Of a stretch of DNA of 64,000 nt, positions 1 through 7,242 are shown in pieces (position 1 is the stretch's first letter; each line of letters begins with the position of its first letter). The position numbers and the translations under genes are program-made. The DNA is from Gaiella occulta. Lineage in GTDB: Bacteria; Actinomycetota; Thermoleophilia; Gaiellales; Gaiellaceae. Under the pieces are notes generated by a model. It searched no databases. It was not told the DNA's origin and saw nothing but the letters and a program-made list of their open reading frames with translations. Where the stretch lies: the NCBI RefSeq assembly GCF_003351045.1, contig NZ_QQZY01000001.1, forward strand, positions 558,001 through 622,000, in the 5' to 3' direction.

Positions 1-768
1 GACGACGGGCGCCCGCGGGTCGAGCGCCGCGCCCGCGTGCGCGTAGTCGCCCTCCCGCACCTGCCAGTAGTGGAAGGCCGGCGCTGTCGAGCCGCCGCCG
101 ATCGACAGCTCCGCGGGCAGGCCGAGCAGCGCCCACAGGTCGCGGATCCACGGGCCGGGCGCGAGCACGACGGCTTCGCAGGCGATGGCGCCCGACGTCG
201 TCTCGACGTGCTCGACCGTGTCGCCGTGGAGGTCGAAGCCGGTCACCTCGACGCCCTCGTGGATGCGCACGCCCGCCGAGCGCGCGATGCCGGCGAGCGC
301 CGCGACCGTGGTGGCGGCGTCGGCCCAGCCGCTGCGTTGCTCGTGCAGCACGGCCGTGATGCCCTGCGCGCGCCAGTCGGGGAAGAGGCCGCGCATGTGT
401 GCCGCCGCCGCGTCGGGGCCGCGGGAGAGGCGCGAGGGGTAGCCGATCGCAGCGTGCTGCTGCGCGATGCGCTCGAGGTCGGCCGCCTGCGCCTCCGGCA
501 CGGCGGCGACGTAGCCGACCTGGCGGAAGCCGAACAGCTCCGGGTCGAGCTCGAAGATCTCCACCGACTGGCGCACGATCTCGTTGATCGCCGGCGAGAG
601 GTAGAAGTTCCGCACGATCCCGCCCGAGATGCCGGAGGCGCCGCCACCGACGCGGCCCTTGTCGAGCACGACGACGTCGGCGCCCGCCTCGGCGAGGTGG
701 GCGGCGGTCGAGAGGCCGTGCACGCCGGCCCCGACGACGACGAATCGCGCGGACGTGGGGAGAGTCAT
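1..768 (-). CDS. FAD-dependent oxidoreductase, DAO/sarcosine oxidase beta type (partial, C-terminus outside window)
   Basis: The 256 visible residues begin with a Rossmann dinucleotide-binding motif (VVVGAGVHGLSTAAHLAEAG, residues ~9-28) followed by a VGGGASG segment typical of the DAO family of flavin amine oxidases. The ATG at 768 has a GAAGGA ribosome site a few bases upstream. The gene reads out of the window, so the C-terminal substrate half is unseen. It lies 139 bases downstream of, and on the same strand as, the glutamate-synthase-like cluster, and it is a second homologue of the beta subunit encoded at 10504. I infer oxidation of a secondary or N-methylated amine. The exact substrate cannot be read from the sequence. 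Confidence 0.85.
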   Translation of the reverse strand, partial: MTLPTSARFVVVGAGVHGLSTAAHLAEAGADVVVLDKGRVGGGASGISGGIVRNFYLSPAINEIVRQSVEIFELDPELFGFRQVGYVAAVPEAQAADLERIAQQHAAIGYPSRLSRGPDAAAAHMRGLFPDWRAQGITAVLHEQRSGWADAATTVAALAGIARSAGVRIHEGVEVTGFDLHGDTVEHVETTSGAIACEAVVLAPGPWIRDLWALLGLPAELSIGGGSTAPAFHYWQVREGDYAHAGAALDPRAPVV

Positions 769-907
769 CGTTCCTTCGATCTGGTCGACCTGGGATCTGG
801 GTGGAGGGTTTCCGGCCGCGAAGCAGGCCGCTTCGGGGATCTGCCCGCCCGCGGGGCGGGACACGGCGGTCGGGATCTGCGAGCGCGGATCCCGCGCTAG
901 CGGAGAG
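769..907. other. Intergenic region with small hairpins and a triple GGGATCTG repeat
   Basis: Three exact copies of GGGATCTG lie at 792-799, 836-843 and 872-879. A 7-base inverted repeat (AGCGCGG at 882-888, CCGCGCT at 892-898) lies just after the stop codon of the 147-residue gene on the minus strand. A second GC stem lies around 844-860. The stems could terminate or attenuate the upstream operon before the flavoprotein gene, but neither is followed by a clear T run. Confidence 0.35.
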
Positions 908-1351
908 TCAGTGCAACGGCGCCTCCCAGCCTTCGAGCACGGGCGGCTTCCACTCGCTGCCGACCGTCCGCGACCCCGCGACCCAGGGCCCGAGCTCGGG
1001 CTGCGGGAACTTGCAGTGCGTCTCCTTCAGCCGGATGCCGTAGGAGTTGCCCGACTGCAGGTGCGTGATGAGCACCTTGCGCGCGATCTCGTTCTCCCGC
1101 CCTGCGGGGATCGGGAAGTAGATCTTCAGGAACGAGTTCGAGTAGCGGTCGAACACCGCCGGCGTGCCGTCCTCGGACAGCAGCTCCACGTCCTCGAGCC
1201 AGTTGATGTCGTCGCCCGGCGTCGCCGCGTCGAGATCGACGTCCTCGACGAGCGAGATGTCCTCCTGGTAGGGGAACCGGTGCCCGGAGAGGAACTCGGC
1301 GTCGATGCTCTTGATCTTCTCGGGCTCGGAATAGGCGAGGTGCTCACTCAC
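908..1351 (-). CDS. Uncharacterised 147-residue protein linked to the glutamate-synthase-like cluster
   Basis: The protein has 147 residues, no signal peptide, no membrane segment and no motif I recognise. It is rich in acidic residues in its first half, and its second half contains aromatic-rich stretches (SNSFLKIYFPIP, GPWVAGSRTVGSEWKPP). The GTG start at 1351 overlaps the last 8 bases of the MgsC-like gene, so translation is probably coupled and the product is likely used together with that enzyme. It may be an accessory subunit or an assembly factor for the synthase; this is inference from position only. Confidence 0.7.
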   Translation of the reverse strand: MSEHLAYSEPEKIKSIDAEFLSGHRFPYQEDISLVEDVDLDAATPGDDINWLEDVELLSEDGTPAVFDRYSNSFLKIYFPIPAGRENEIARKVLITHLQSGNSYGIRLKETHCKFPQPELGPWVAGSRTVGSEWKPPVLEGWEAPLH

Positions 1352-2780
1352 CGCTCATCACCTCCGCGTGTGCCGGCAGGTAGTCGACGGGATACTCGAG
1401 GTGCTTCTCGAGCAGGCGCTCGATCTTGGCGAGCGTCTTCTCCTCGCTGACGCCGGGGATCCAGCTCGTGCCGGCGAGCGGCACCTTCGCCATCGCGGCC
1501 GCCTCGACCGTGAGAGCGCACAGGTCCTCGGGCTCCAGCGAGTGGATGTTCGTCTTGCCGCAGGCGCGGGCGAGCATCTGCACCTCGAGCGTCAGCGTGT
1601 GCAGGAAGTTGTAGACCCGCTCCGCCGCGTCCTCGACCCGCAGGCGCTTGCGCAGCTCGGGGTCCTGCGTCGCCACCCCGACCGGGCAGCGGCCCGTGTG
1701 GCAGTGGTAGCAGTGGCCGGCGGGGACGCCGATCGTGCCCTCGTAGTCGGTGACCCCCGGGATCTCCTTGTTGCAGTTGAGCGCCATCAGCGCCGAGTGG
1801 CCGATAGCGACCGCCTTCGCGCCGAGCGCGAGCGCCTTGGCAACGTCGCCGCCGTTGCGGATGCCGCCCGCGACGACGAGGTCGATCTCGTCCGCGAGCC
1901 CGACGTCCTCGAGCGCGCGCCGCGCCTCGGGGATCGCCGCCATCAGCGGGATGCCCGTCTCCTCCGTGGCGACGTGCGGGCCCGCGCCCGTGCCGCCCTC
2001 GGCGCCGTCCAGGTAGATGATGTCCGGCCCGCACTTCGCCGCCATGCGCACGTCGTCGTACACGCGCGAGGCGCCGAGCTTGAGCTGGATCGGGATCTGG
2101 TAGTCGGTCGCCTCGCGGATCTCCTGGATCTTCAGCGACAGGTCGTCCGGCCCGAGCCAGTCGGGATGCCGCGCCGGCGAGCGCTGGTCGATGCCGGCCG
2201 GCAGCGAGCGCATCTCGGCCACCTGCTCGGTCACCTTCTGGCCCATCAGGTGGCCGCCGAGGCCGACCTTGCAGCCCTGCCCGATGAAGAACTCGCAGGC
2301 GTCGGCGAGCATCAGGTGGTGCGGGTTGAACCCGTACCGGCTCTGGATGAGCTGGTAGTACCACTTCGTCGAGTAGTCGCGCTCCGGCGGGATCATCCCG
2401 CCCTCGCCCGAGCACGTCGCCGTGCCCGCCATCGACGCGCCCTTGGCGAGCGCCATCTTCGCCTCGAGCGAAAGCGCGCCGAAGCTCATGCCCGTGATGT
2501 AGACGGGGATGTCGAGCTCGATCGGCTTCTTCGCGAAGCGGGCGCCGAGCACGGTCTTCGTCTCGCACTTCTCGCGGTAGCCCTCGATCACGAAGCGCGT
2601 GAGCGTGCCGGGCATGAACATGAGCTCGTCCCAGTGCGGGATCGGCTTGAACATCGAGAAGCCGCGCATGCGGTAGCGGCCGAGCTCGGCCTTCATGTGG
2701 ATGTCGTTCATCACCTCGGGGGTGAAGATGCGGCTGTGCCCGAGGATCGTCTTGTTCGTCGGTGCTGTCTCGTCGGCCAT
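1344..2780 (-). CDS. mgsC: FMN/iron-sulfur glutamate-synthase-like subunit (MgsC/GlxD type)
   Basis: The 478 residues match the FMN-binding synthase domain of glutamate synthase. The barrel is seen in the stretches YITGMSFGALSLEAKMALAKG (split around residues 94-114), YLDGAEGGTGAGP (256-268) and VVAGGIRNGGDVAKALALGA (302-321). Three cysteines at 357, 360 and 365 in HCYHCHTGRCP are the usual ligands of the 3Fe-4S cluster. The GATase and GXGXG domains that are fused in GltB are separate genes just upstream, the split seen in N-methylglutamate synthase (MgsABC) and in the rhizobial GlxBCD set. It is expected to form N-methylglutamate from the gamma-glutamylmethylamide made by the adjacent ligase. 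A glutamate synthase role for another amine cannot be excluded. Confidence 0.88.
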   Translation of the reverse strand: MADETAPTNKTILGHSRIFTPEVMNDIHMKAELGRYRMRGFSMFKPIPHWDELMFMPGTLTRFVIEGYREKCETKTVLGARFAKKPIELDIPVYITGMSFGALSLEAKMALAKGASMAGTATCSGEGGMIPPERDYSTKWYYQLIQSRYGFNPHHLMLADACEFFIGQGCKVGLGGHLMGQKVTEQVAEMRSLPAGIDQRSPARHPDWLGPDDLSLKIQEIREATDYQIPIQLKLGASRVYDDVRMAAKCGPDIIYLDGAEGGTGAGPHVATEETGIPLMAAIPEARRALEDVGLADEIDLVVAGGIRNGGDVAKALALGAKAVAIGHSALMALNCNKEIPGVTDYEGTIGVPAGHCYHCHTGRCPVGVATQDPELRKRLRVEDAAERVYNFLHTLTLEVQMLARACGKTNIHSLEPEDLCALTVEAAAMAKVPLAGTSWIPGVSEEKTLAKIERLLEKHLEYPVDYLPAHAEVMSGE

Positions 2781-2789
2781 GGGGCTCCC

Positions 2790-3581
2790 TTAGAGGACGA
2801 GCTTGCGCTCGGACGGCTCGAGGTTGTCGTAGTTGTAGAGCTTCTTGCCGCAGACGAACTTCTGCAGCTGCGGGGGGCCGCCGAGCCCGTAGATGCGGAA
2901 CTTCCGCTCCACGAACTCGGTGTCGGCGTCGGTCCACTCGCCGGGCACGCAGTCGATTCCGAGCGAGCGCACCTTGCCGCCCACGTAGATCGTCCCGTCG
3001 TACATCGAGTCGCCGAGCCCGTGCCCGACGTCTCCGCAGATGATCTGGCGGCCGCGTTGCATCATGAAGCCGTTCATCGACCCGGCCGAGCCGAGCACGA
3101 TGATCGTGCCGCCCTTCTGGTCGATGCCGCTGCGCGCGCCGACACGGCCCTTGACGACGAGGTCGCCGCCGCGCATCGCCGCACCCGTGAGCGAGCCGGC
3201 GTTGCCGTCGATGACGACGACGCCCGACATCATGTTCTCGCAGGCCGACCAGCCGACGCGGCCCTTGACGTGCACCTCTGGCCCGTCGATGATCCCGCAG
3301 CCGAAGTACCCGAGGCTGCCGTCGAACGTGATCTTGCAGCGGCTGAGGATGCCGACGCCGAGCGAATGCTTCGCGCCCGGGTTGCGCACGGTCACGTCGG
3401 TGACGCCCTGCTCGTAGATGAGCCAGCGCAGCTCCAGGTTGATCTGCCGCGTGCTGAGGTCGTGCGCGTCGAACTCGGCCGACGTGCCGGAGATCTCCGA
3501 CACCTTCGGGACGGCCGCGTCCGGCTCGGCGAGCCCGCGTGCGTCGTAGCTGATCGAGTGCTCGCCCGCTAGCGCTGCCAT
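2790..3581 (-). CDS. mgsB: GXGXG-domain glutamate-synthase-like subunit (MgsB/GlxC type)
   Basis: The 263 residues form the right-handed beta-helix found at the C-terminus of glutamate synthase large subunits. It is recognisable by repeated glycine turns such as GYFGCGIIDGPEVHVKGRVG, MSGVVVIDGNAGSLTGAAMRGG and GGTIIVLGSAGSMNG between residues ~75 and 205. It has no catalytic residues of its own and acts as the structural subunit linking the amidotransferase to the synthase. The start ATG at 3581 lies inside the last 13 bases of the MgsA gene, and the stop is 9 bases before MgsC, so the three subunits are co-translated. Confidence 0.87.
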   Translation of the reverse strand: MAALAGEHSISYDARGLAEPDAAVPKVSEISGTSAEFDAHDLSTRQINLELRWLIYEQGVTDVTVRNPGAKHSLGVGILSRCKITFDGSLGYFGCGIIDGPEVHVKGRVGWSACENMMSGVVVIDGNAGSLTGAAMRGGDLVVKGRVGARSGIDQKGGTIIVLGSAGSMNGFMMQRGRQIICGDVGHGLGDSMYDGTIYVGGKVRSLGIDCVPGEWTDADTEFVERKFRIYGLGGPPQLQKFVCGKKLYNYDNLEPSERKLVL

Positions 3582-4498
3582 ACCATGACCTCCCCTTCAT
3601 ACGGGTCGTACGTGTCGATCTCGCGGTCGATGACGGCGCGGATCGCGATCTCCTCGGAGGCGAGCGCCACCAGGTCGTCGGCTTCGTAGAGCACGAGCGG
3701 CTTGGCGGCCATCTCGTCCTTCGCCACGCCGAGCGCGTCCTTCGTCACGCAGATGTAGGTGAACACGCCGTCGAGCTCCTCGAGGCTATCCCGCATCGCG
3801 TCCTCCAGCGTGGCGCCCTCGCTCATCTTCTCCGCGAGGTACACGGCGATGATCTCCGAGTCGCACTCGGACTGGAAGCGGTGGCCCGAGCGCTCCAGGC
3901 GCCGCTTCCACTGGAAGTAGTTCGTGAGCTGGCCGTTGTGGACGACCGCGACGTCGGAGAACGGGTAGGCCCAGTACGGGTGCGCGCCCGAGATGTCGAC
4001 GTCGGACTCGGTCGCCATGCGGACGTGTCCAATCGCGTGCGTGCCCGTGAACGTGGCGAGCTCGTACTCGGAGGCCACCTGCTCGGCGTCGCCGAGATCC
4101 TTGACGATCTCGAGCGAATGGCCGAGCGAGAGCACCTCGGCGTCCGGCACGTCCTCGACGAAGTCGGCGAGCTTCTTCAGGTCGCCGTCGTAGGCGAGCG
4201 TGACGCGGAACGCGTACTCGGTCTCCTCCTCGAGCTCGTGCACCTTCGCGCCGAGCGCGTGCAAGCGCCGCTCGACCTCGGCCCGGTGGCGGCGCAGCCT
4301 GTCCTCGTACTCGAAGTCGCGCGGCGTGTTCGCGTCGGCGAGCTTGTAGCGCATGATCACGAGGTTCGACGGCTGCCCGTAGAGGGCGTAGCCGGTCGAG
4401 TCGGGCCCGCGATGCTTCATCGACTGGAGCATCCGCGTCATCTCCGTGCCGATCGGATGCTCACCGTCCTTGTAGATGATTCCGGCGATTCCGCACAT
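3569..4498 (-). CDS. mgsA: Class II glutamine amidotransferase subunit (MgsA/GlxB type)
   Basis: The 309 residues belong to the class II (Ntn) glutamine amidotransferases. The catalytic cysteine is residue 2 (MCGIAGIIY), exposed after methionine removal. GHVRMATES and NGQLTNY supply the expected arginine, asparagine and glycine of the glutaminase site. Family members release ammonia, or an amine from a gamma-glutamyl amide, and pass it to the synthase. In this cluster the natural substrate is probably gamma-glutamylmethylamide made by the ligase gene 19 bases upstream. The gene overlaps mgsB by 13 bases. Confidence 0.87.
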   Translation of the reverse strand: MCGIAGIIYKDGEHPIGTEMTRMLQSMKHRGPDSTGYALYGQPSNLVIMRYKLADANTPRDFEYEDRLRRHRAEVERRLHALGAKVHELEEETEYAFRVTLAYDGDLKKLADFVEDVPDAEVLSLGHSLEIVKDLGDAEQVASEYELATFTGTHAIGHVRMATESDVDISGAHPYWAYPFSDVAVVHNGQLTNYFQWKRRLERSGHRFQSECDSEIIAVYLAEKMSEGATLEDAMRDSLEELDGVFTYICVTKDALGVAKDEMAAKPLVLYEADDLVALASEEIAIRAVIDREIDTYDPYEGEVMVWQR

Positions 4499-4517
4499 TC
4501 AGCTCATCCTTTGCAGA

Positions 4518-5915
4518 TCAGGGCAGCACATCGAGGTACTCCTTGACGTCCCAGTCGGTGACGGTGGCGCAGTAGCGCTCCCACTCGTCGCGCTTGTAGT
4601 GCATGAACACGCGGTACATGTCGCCGGGCAGGGCCCTCTTGATCACCTCGTCGGCCTCGAGCGCGTCGAGCGCGTCTCCGAAGGTCATGGGGATCTTCTG
4701 CACCTGCTTGCCGGCCTCCATCGCAGCGTAGATGTTCCGCTCCTCCGGCTCGCCCGGATCGAGCTTGCGCTCGATCCCGTCCCACATCGCCATGATCAGC
4801 GCCGCCATCGACAGGTAGGGGTTCACGGCCGAGTCGACGGAGCGGTACTCGAAGCGGCCGGGGGCCGACACGCGCAGCGCCGTGGTGCGGTTCTGGAAGC
4901 CCCAGTCGGCGAACACGGGCGCCCAGAAGCCGGTGTCCCACAGGCGGCGGTAGGAGTTCACGGTCGACGCGGTGACGGCGGTGAGCGCGCCGAGATGCTC
5001 GAGGATGCCCCCGATCGCCCACAGGCCGATCTGGCTCGGCTTCTGCTGGTCGGCCGTCTCCGGCATGAACGCGTTCTCGTCACCGCGCCACAGCGAGATG
5101 TTGTGGTGGCAGCCGTTGGCCGAGACGCCCATGAACGGCTTGGGCATGAAGCACGGGAAGGCGCCGAGCTCGCGGCCCACCTGACGGCAGATCTGCCGGA
5201 ACGTGGAGAGGTTGTCGGCGGTCCGCTCTGCCCGGTCGAAGTTGAAGTTGAGCTCGATCTGGCCCGGCGCGTCCTCGTGGTCGCCCTGGATCATGTCGAG
5301 GCCCATCGCCTGGCCGTACTCGATCACCTTGTGGATGATCGGCTGCAGCTCCGAGAACTGGTCGATGTGGTAGCAGTAGGGCTTGGTGACGCCGTCGACG
5401 TCGGGCGTCCCGTCCTCTTTCAGCTTCAGCCACATCATCTCCGGCTCCGCGCCGGCGCGGAGGTGCAGGCCGGTGGACGCCTCGAACTGCGCCTGGATGC
5501 GCTTCAGGTTGCCGCGGCAGTCCGAGGTGAGGAACGCGGCGGGGTCCTCGCGCTCCTCGCGGTTGCGAAAGCAGGCGCACCAGACGCGCGCGACCTTGCC
5601 GTCCCAGGGCAGCGGCATGAACGTCTCGGGCTCGGGCAGGCCGACGAGCTCGGCCGCCTCGGGGCCGTAGCCGATGTAGTCGCCGTGGCGGTCGGTGAAG
5701 AGGTTGGCGGTGGCGCCGTAGACGAGCTGGAAGCCCTTCCGCGCCATGCTCTCCCAGTGCGCGGCGGGCACCCCCTTGCCCATGATGCGGCCGGTGACCG
5801 AGGGGAACTGGTAGTAGATGTAGGTGATGCCCTCGGCGTCTATACGCCGCCGCACCTCGGCGATCATCTCATCGCGGCCCTCCGCTGCGACGAAGCGGTC
5901 GAGATCGGTTGCCAC
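4518..5915 (-). CDS. gmaS: Glutamine synthetase family ligase, probable gamma-glutamylmethylamide synthetase
   Basis: The 465 residues are a GlnA-fold ligase of the GlnT/GmaS branch. EDAPGQIELNF and NGCHHNISLW correspond to the metal-binding and ATP/glutamate loops of glutamine synthetase. It would join glutamate to ammonia or, as the neighbours suggest, methylamine, using ATP. I chose the GTG at 5915 because a GAGGAGG site lies 5 bases upstream. A more upstream in-frame GTG at 5966 falls at or before the transcription start expected from the promoter at 5969-5998. It heads an operon with mgsA, mgsB, mgsC and the 147-residue gene. Plain glutamine synthetase activity remains possible. Confidence 0.85.
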   Translation of the reverse strand: MATDLDRFVAAEGRDEMIAEVRRRIDAEGITYIYYQFPSVTGRIMGKGVPAAHWESMARKGFQLVYGATANLFTDRHGDYIGYGPEAAELVGLPEPETFMPLPWDGKVARVWCACFRNREEREDPAAFLTSDCRGNLKRIQAQFEASTGLHLRAGAEPEMMWLKLKEDGTPDVDGVTKPYCYHIDQFSELQPIIHKVIEYGQAMGLDMIQGDHEDAPGQIELNFNFDRAERTADNLSTFRQICRQVGRELGAFPCFMPKPFMGVSANGCHHNISLWRGDENAFMPETADQQKPSQIGLWAIGGILEHLGALTAVTASTVNSYRRLWDTGFWAPVFADWGFQNRTTALRVSAPGRFEYRSVDSAVNPYLSMAALIMAMWDGIERKLDPGEPEERNIYAAMEAGKQVQKIPMTFGDALDALEADEVIKRALPGDMYRVFMHYKRDEWERYCATVTDWDVKEYLDVLP

Positions 5916-5968
5916 GCGCGCCTCCTCCTCGTTCGTGCCTGGTCGATGTCCCTGCGCTGCTGCCACCG

Positions 5969-5998
5969 TGTCTACGCGTCCGCCGGGGTCGATGTCAA
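5969..5998 (-). promoter_or_regulatory. Sigma-70-type promoter for the gmaS-mgsABC operon
   Basis: Reading the minus strand, a perfect -35 TTGACA (5998-5993) is followed after 18 bases by TAGACA (5974-5969). Transcription would start near 5962, giving a leader of about 47 bases with a strong Shine-Dalgarno site for the GTG at 5915. This is the closest match to a housekeeping consensus promoter that I noticed in the window. Confidence 0.75.
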
Positions 5999-6024
5999 GC
6001 CTGAATCGTCCTTAGCGCAACGCT

Positions 6025-6040
6025 ATTGCCGAGAACGGGA
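6025..6040 (+). promoter_or_regulatory. Candidate IclR-family operator, copy 1
   Basis: The sequence ATTGCCGAGAACGGGA upstream of the gmaS promoter agrees at 12 of 16 positions with ATTGCGTAGAACGAAA, found in inverted orientation at 6932-6947. Both lie in the only two control regions that flank the IclR gene. The shared core is ATTGCnnAGAACG. It sits about 30 bases upstream of the -35 box. Confidence 0.5.
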
Positions 6041-6113
6041 GACTATCGCATCGGTGAGATCTCGTCCGGCGTGCTCTCGTCCATAGTGGCCGGGAGCCAC
6101 GAAGCCGCTGCGC

Positions 6114-6899
6114 TCAGCGGATCGTGCCGGCCGGGATGCCGTCCCAGCCGAGTGCCTTCGAGATGCGGCCGGAGCACTGCAGCAGCAGCGGCAGCGCGCG
6201 CCGGGTCGCCGCCCGGTCGAAGCGGCTCGTCGGCCCCTGCAGCGCCACGATCGCGGCGAGGCCGCCGCCGGCGCCCCACACCGGCGCGGCGATCGCGCTC
6301 AGGCCGGGCTCGCGCTCCTCGATCGCCTCGGCGTAGCCCTGGGCGCGCACCCGCTCGATCTCGGCCGCGAGCGCGACGGGGTCGGTGATCGTCCGCGCCG
6401 TGAAGGCGGCGAGGCGGCCGCGCGGCAGCGGCACGTCGCCGAAGGCGAGCATCACCTTGCCGGCCGACGAGGCGTGGCCGACGCTGGGGCGGCCGAGGCG
6501 CGTGACGCCCTGCAGGTAGCGGTCGGTCGGCACGAAGTCGACCGTGATCGCGTCGCGGTCGCCCGGGATCGAGAGCGTGGCCGTCTCGCCGACCTGGTGC
6601 ACGAGCTCCTCGAGGTGGGGGCGTGCGAGATCGCGCAGGTCGAGCCGGCCGAGCACGGCGTTCGCGAGCCGGAGCACGCGCACGCCGAGCCGGTAGCGCC
6701 CGGTCGCCGCGACGTGCTCAACGAGGCCGACGCGCGTGAGCGTGCCGAGCTGGCGCGAGACGGTGCTGGGGCTGATGCCGGTGCGGCGCGCGACGTCGGT
6801 CGTGCCGAGCTCGCCGCCGTCCGCCAGGGCGTCGAGGATCTCGACGGCGCGGACGGTCGCCTCGACATCGCGTGCTGATGGTTGACCGGTACGGGGCAT
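6114..6899 (-). CDS. IclR-family transcriptional regulator of the methylated-amine cluster
   Basis: The 261 residues carry an N-terminal winged helix-turn-helix (TTDVARRTGISPSTVSRQLG, residues ~38-57) and the C-terminal IclR effector domain (FVPTDRYLQG, VGHASSAGKVMLAF, ERVRAQGYA). It lies between the two catabolic operons, divergent from the mgd genes and upstream of gmaS on the same strand. It is therefore the likely regulator of both, with a methylated amine or glutamyl derivative as effector. The ATG at 6899 lacks a clear ribosome site and may be leaderless, with an ACTTTA-like -10 close by. Confidence 0.88.
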   Translation of the reverse strand: MPRTGQPSARDVEATVRAVEILDALADGGELGTTDVARRTGISPSTVSRQLGTLTRVGLVEHVAATGRYRLGVRVLRLANAVLGRLDLRDLARPHLEELVHQVGETATLSIPGDRDAITVDFVPTDRYLQGVTRLGRPSVGHASSAGKVMLAFGDVPLPRGRLAAFTARTITDPVALAAEIERVRAQGYAEAIEEREPGLSAIAAPVWGAGGGLAAIVALQGPTSRFDRAATRRALPLLLQCSGRISKALGWDGIPAGTIR

Positions 6900-6931
6900 C
6901 GCGCTAAAGTCTTTCCACTGATAGCACGCAA

Positions 6932-6947
6932 TTTCGTTCTACGCAAT
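6932..6947 (-). promoter_or_regulatory. Candidate IclR-family operator, copy 2
   Basis: On the minus strand this reads ATTGCGTAGAACGAAA. It contains an imperfect palindrome with a 3-base spacer (TTGCGT and ACGAAA, 5 of 6 matching) and matches the motif at 6025-6040. It lies centrally in the 85-base divergent region between the regulator and mgdB, one of the few AT-richer patches of the locus. An ACGCAAT direct repeat at 6926 and 6941 overlaps it. Confidence 0.55.
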
Positions 6948-6984
6948 AACAGCGCACCCGCGCCGTACCGACTTCCACCGTTCG

Positions 6985-7242
6985 ATGTCGATGCTCGTCA
7001 CCTGTCCCAACTGTGGCCCGCGCGAGGTGCAGGAGCTTCGCTGCGCCGGCGAGGTGACGAAGCGGCCCAAGCAGACCCCGACCGTGCGCGAGCTCAACAC
7101 GTACATCTACTTCCGCGAGAACGTGTGGGGCACGCAGCGCGAGTGGTGGTTCTGCCGCACCTGCGAGGAATGGTTCCTCGCCGAGCGCGACACCTACGCG
7201 AATCGCGTCGACAGGACGTGGCACCCGGAGCCCGCTGCGTGA
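6985..7242 (+). CDS. mgdB: Sarcosine oxidase delta-type subunit (N-methylglutamate dehydrogenase small subunit)
   Basis: The 85 residues carry the SoxD signature CPNCGPR at residues 7-13 and a second CxxC (CRTC) near residue 57, which bind a structural zinc in this family. It is the smallest subunit of heterotetrameric sarcosine oxidases and of N-methylglutamate dehydrogenase. Two candidate ATGs (6985 and 6991) precede the family-typical MLVTCPNCG; I give the first. The stop overlaps the GTG of the alpha subunit (GTGA). In this cluster the delta gene comes first, unlike the usual beta-delta-alpha-gamma order. Confidence 0.9.
   Translation: MSMLVTCPNCGPREVQELRCAGEVTKRPKQTPTVRELNTYIYFRENVWGTQREWWFCRTCEEWFLAERDTYANRVDRTWHPEPAA

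Noticed and set aside
5913-5966. Upstream GTG at 5966 as the gmaS start
   Set aside because: It falls at or before the transcription start implied by the promoter at 5969-5998, while GTG 5915 has a strong ribosome site.
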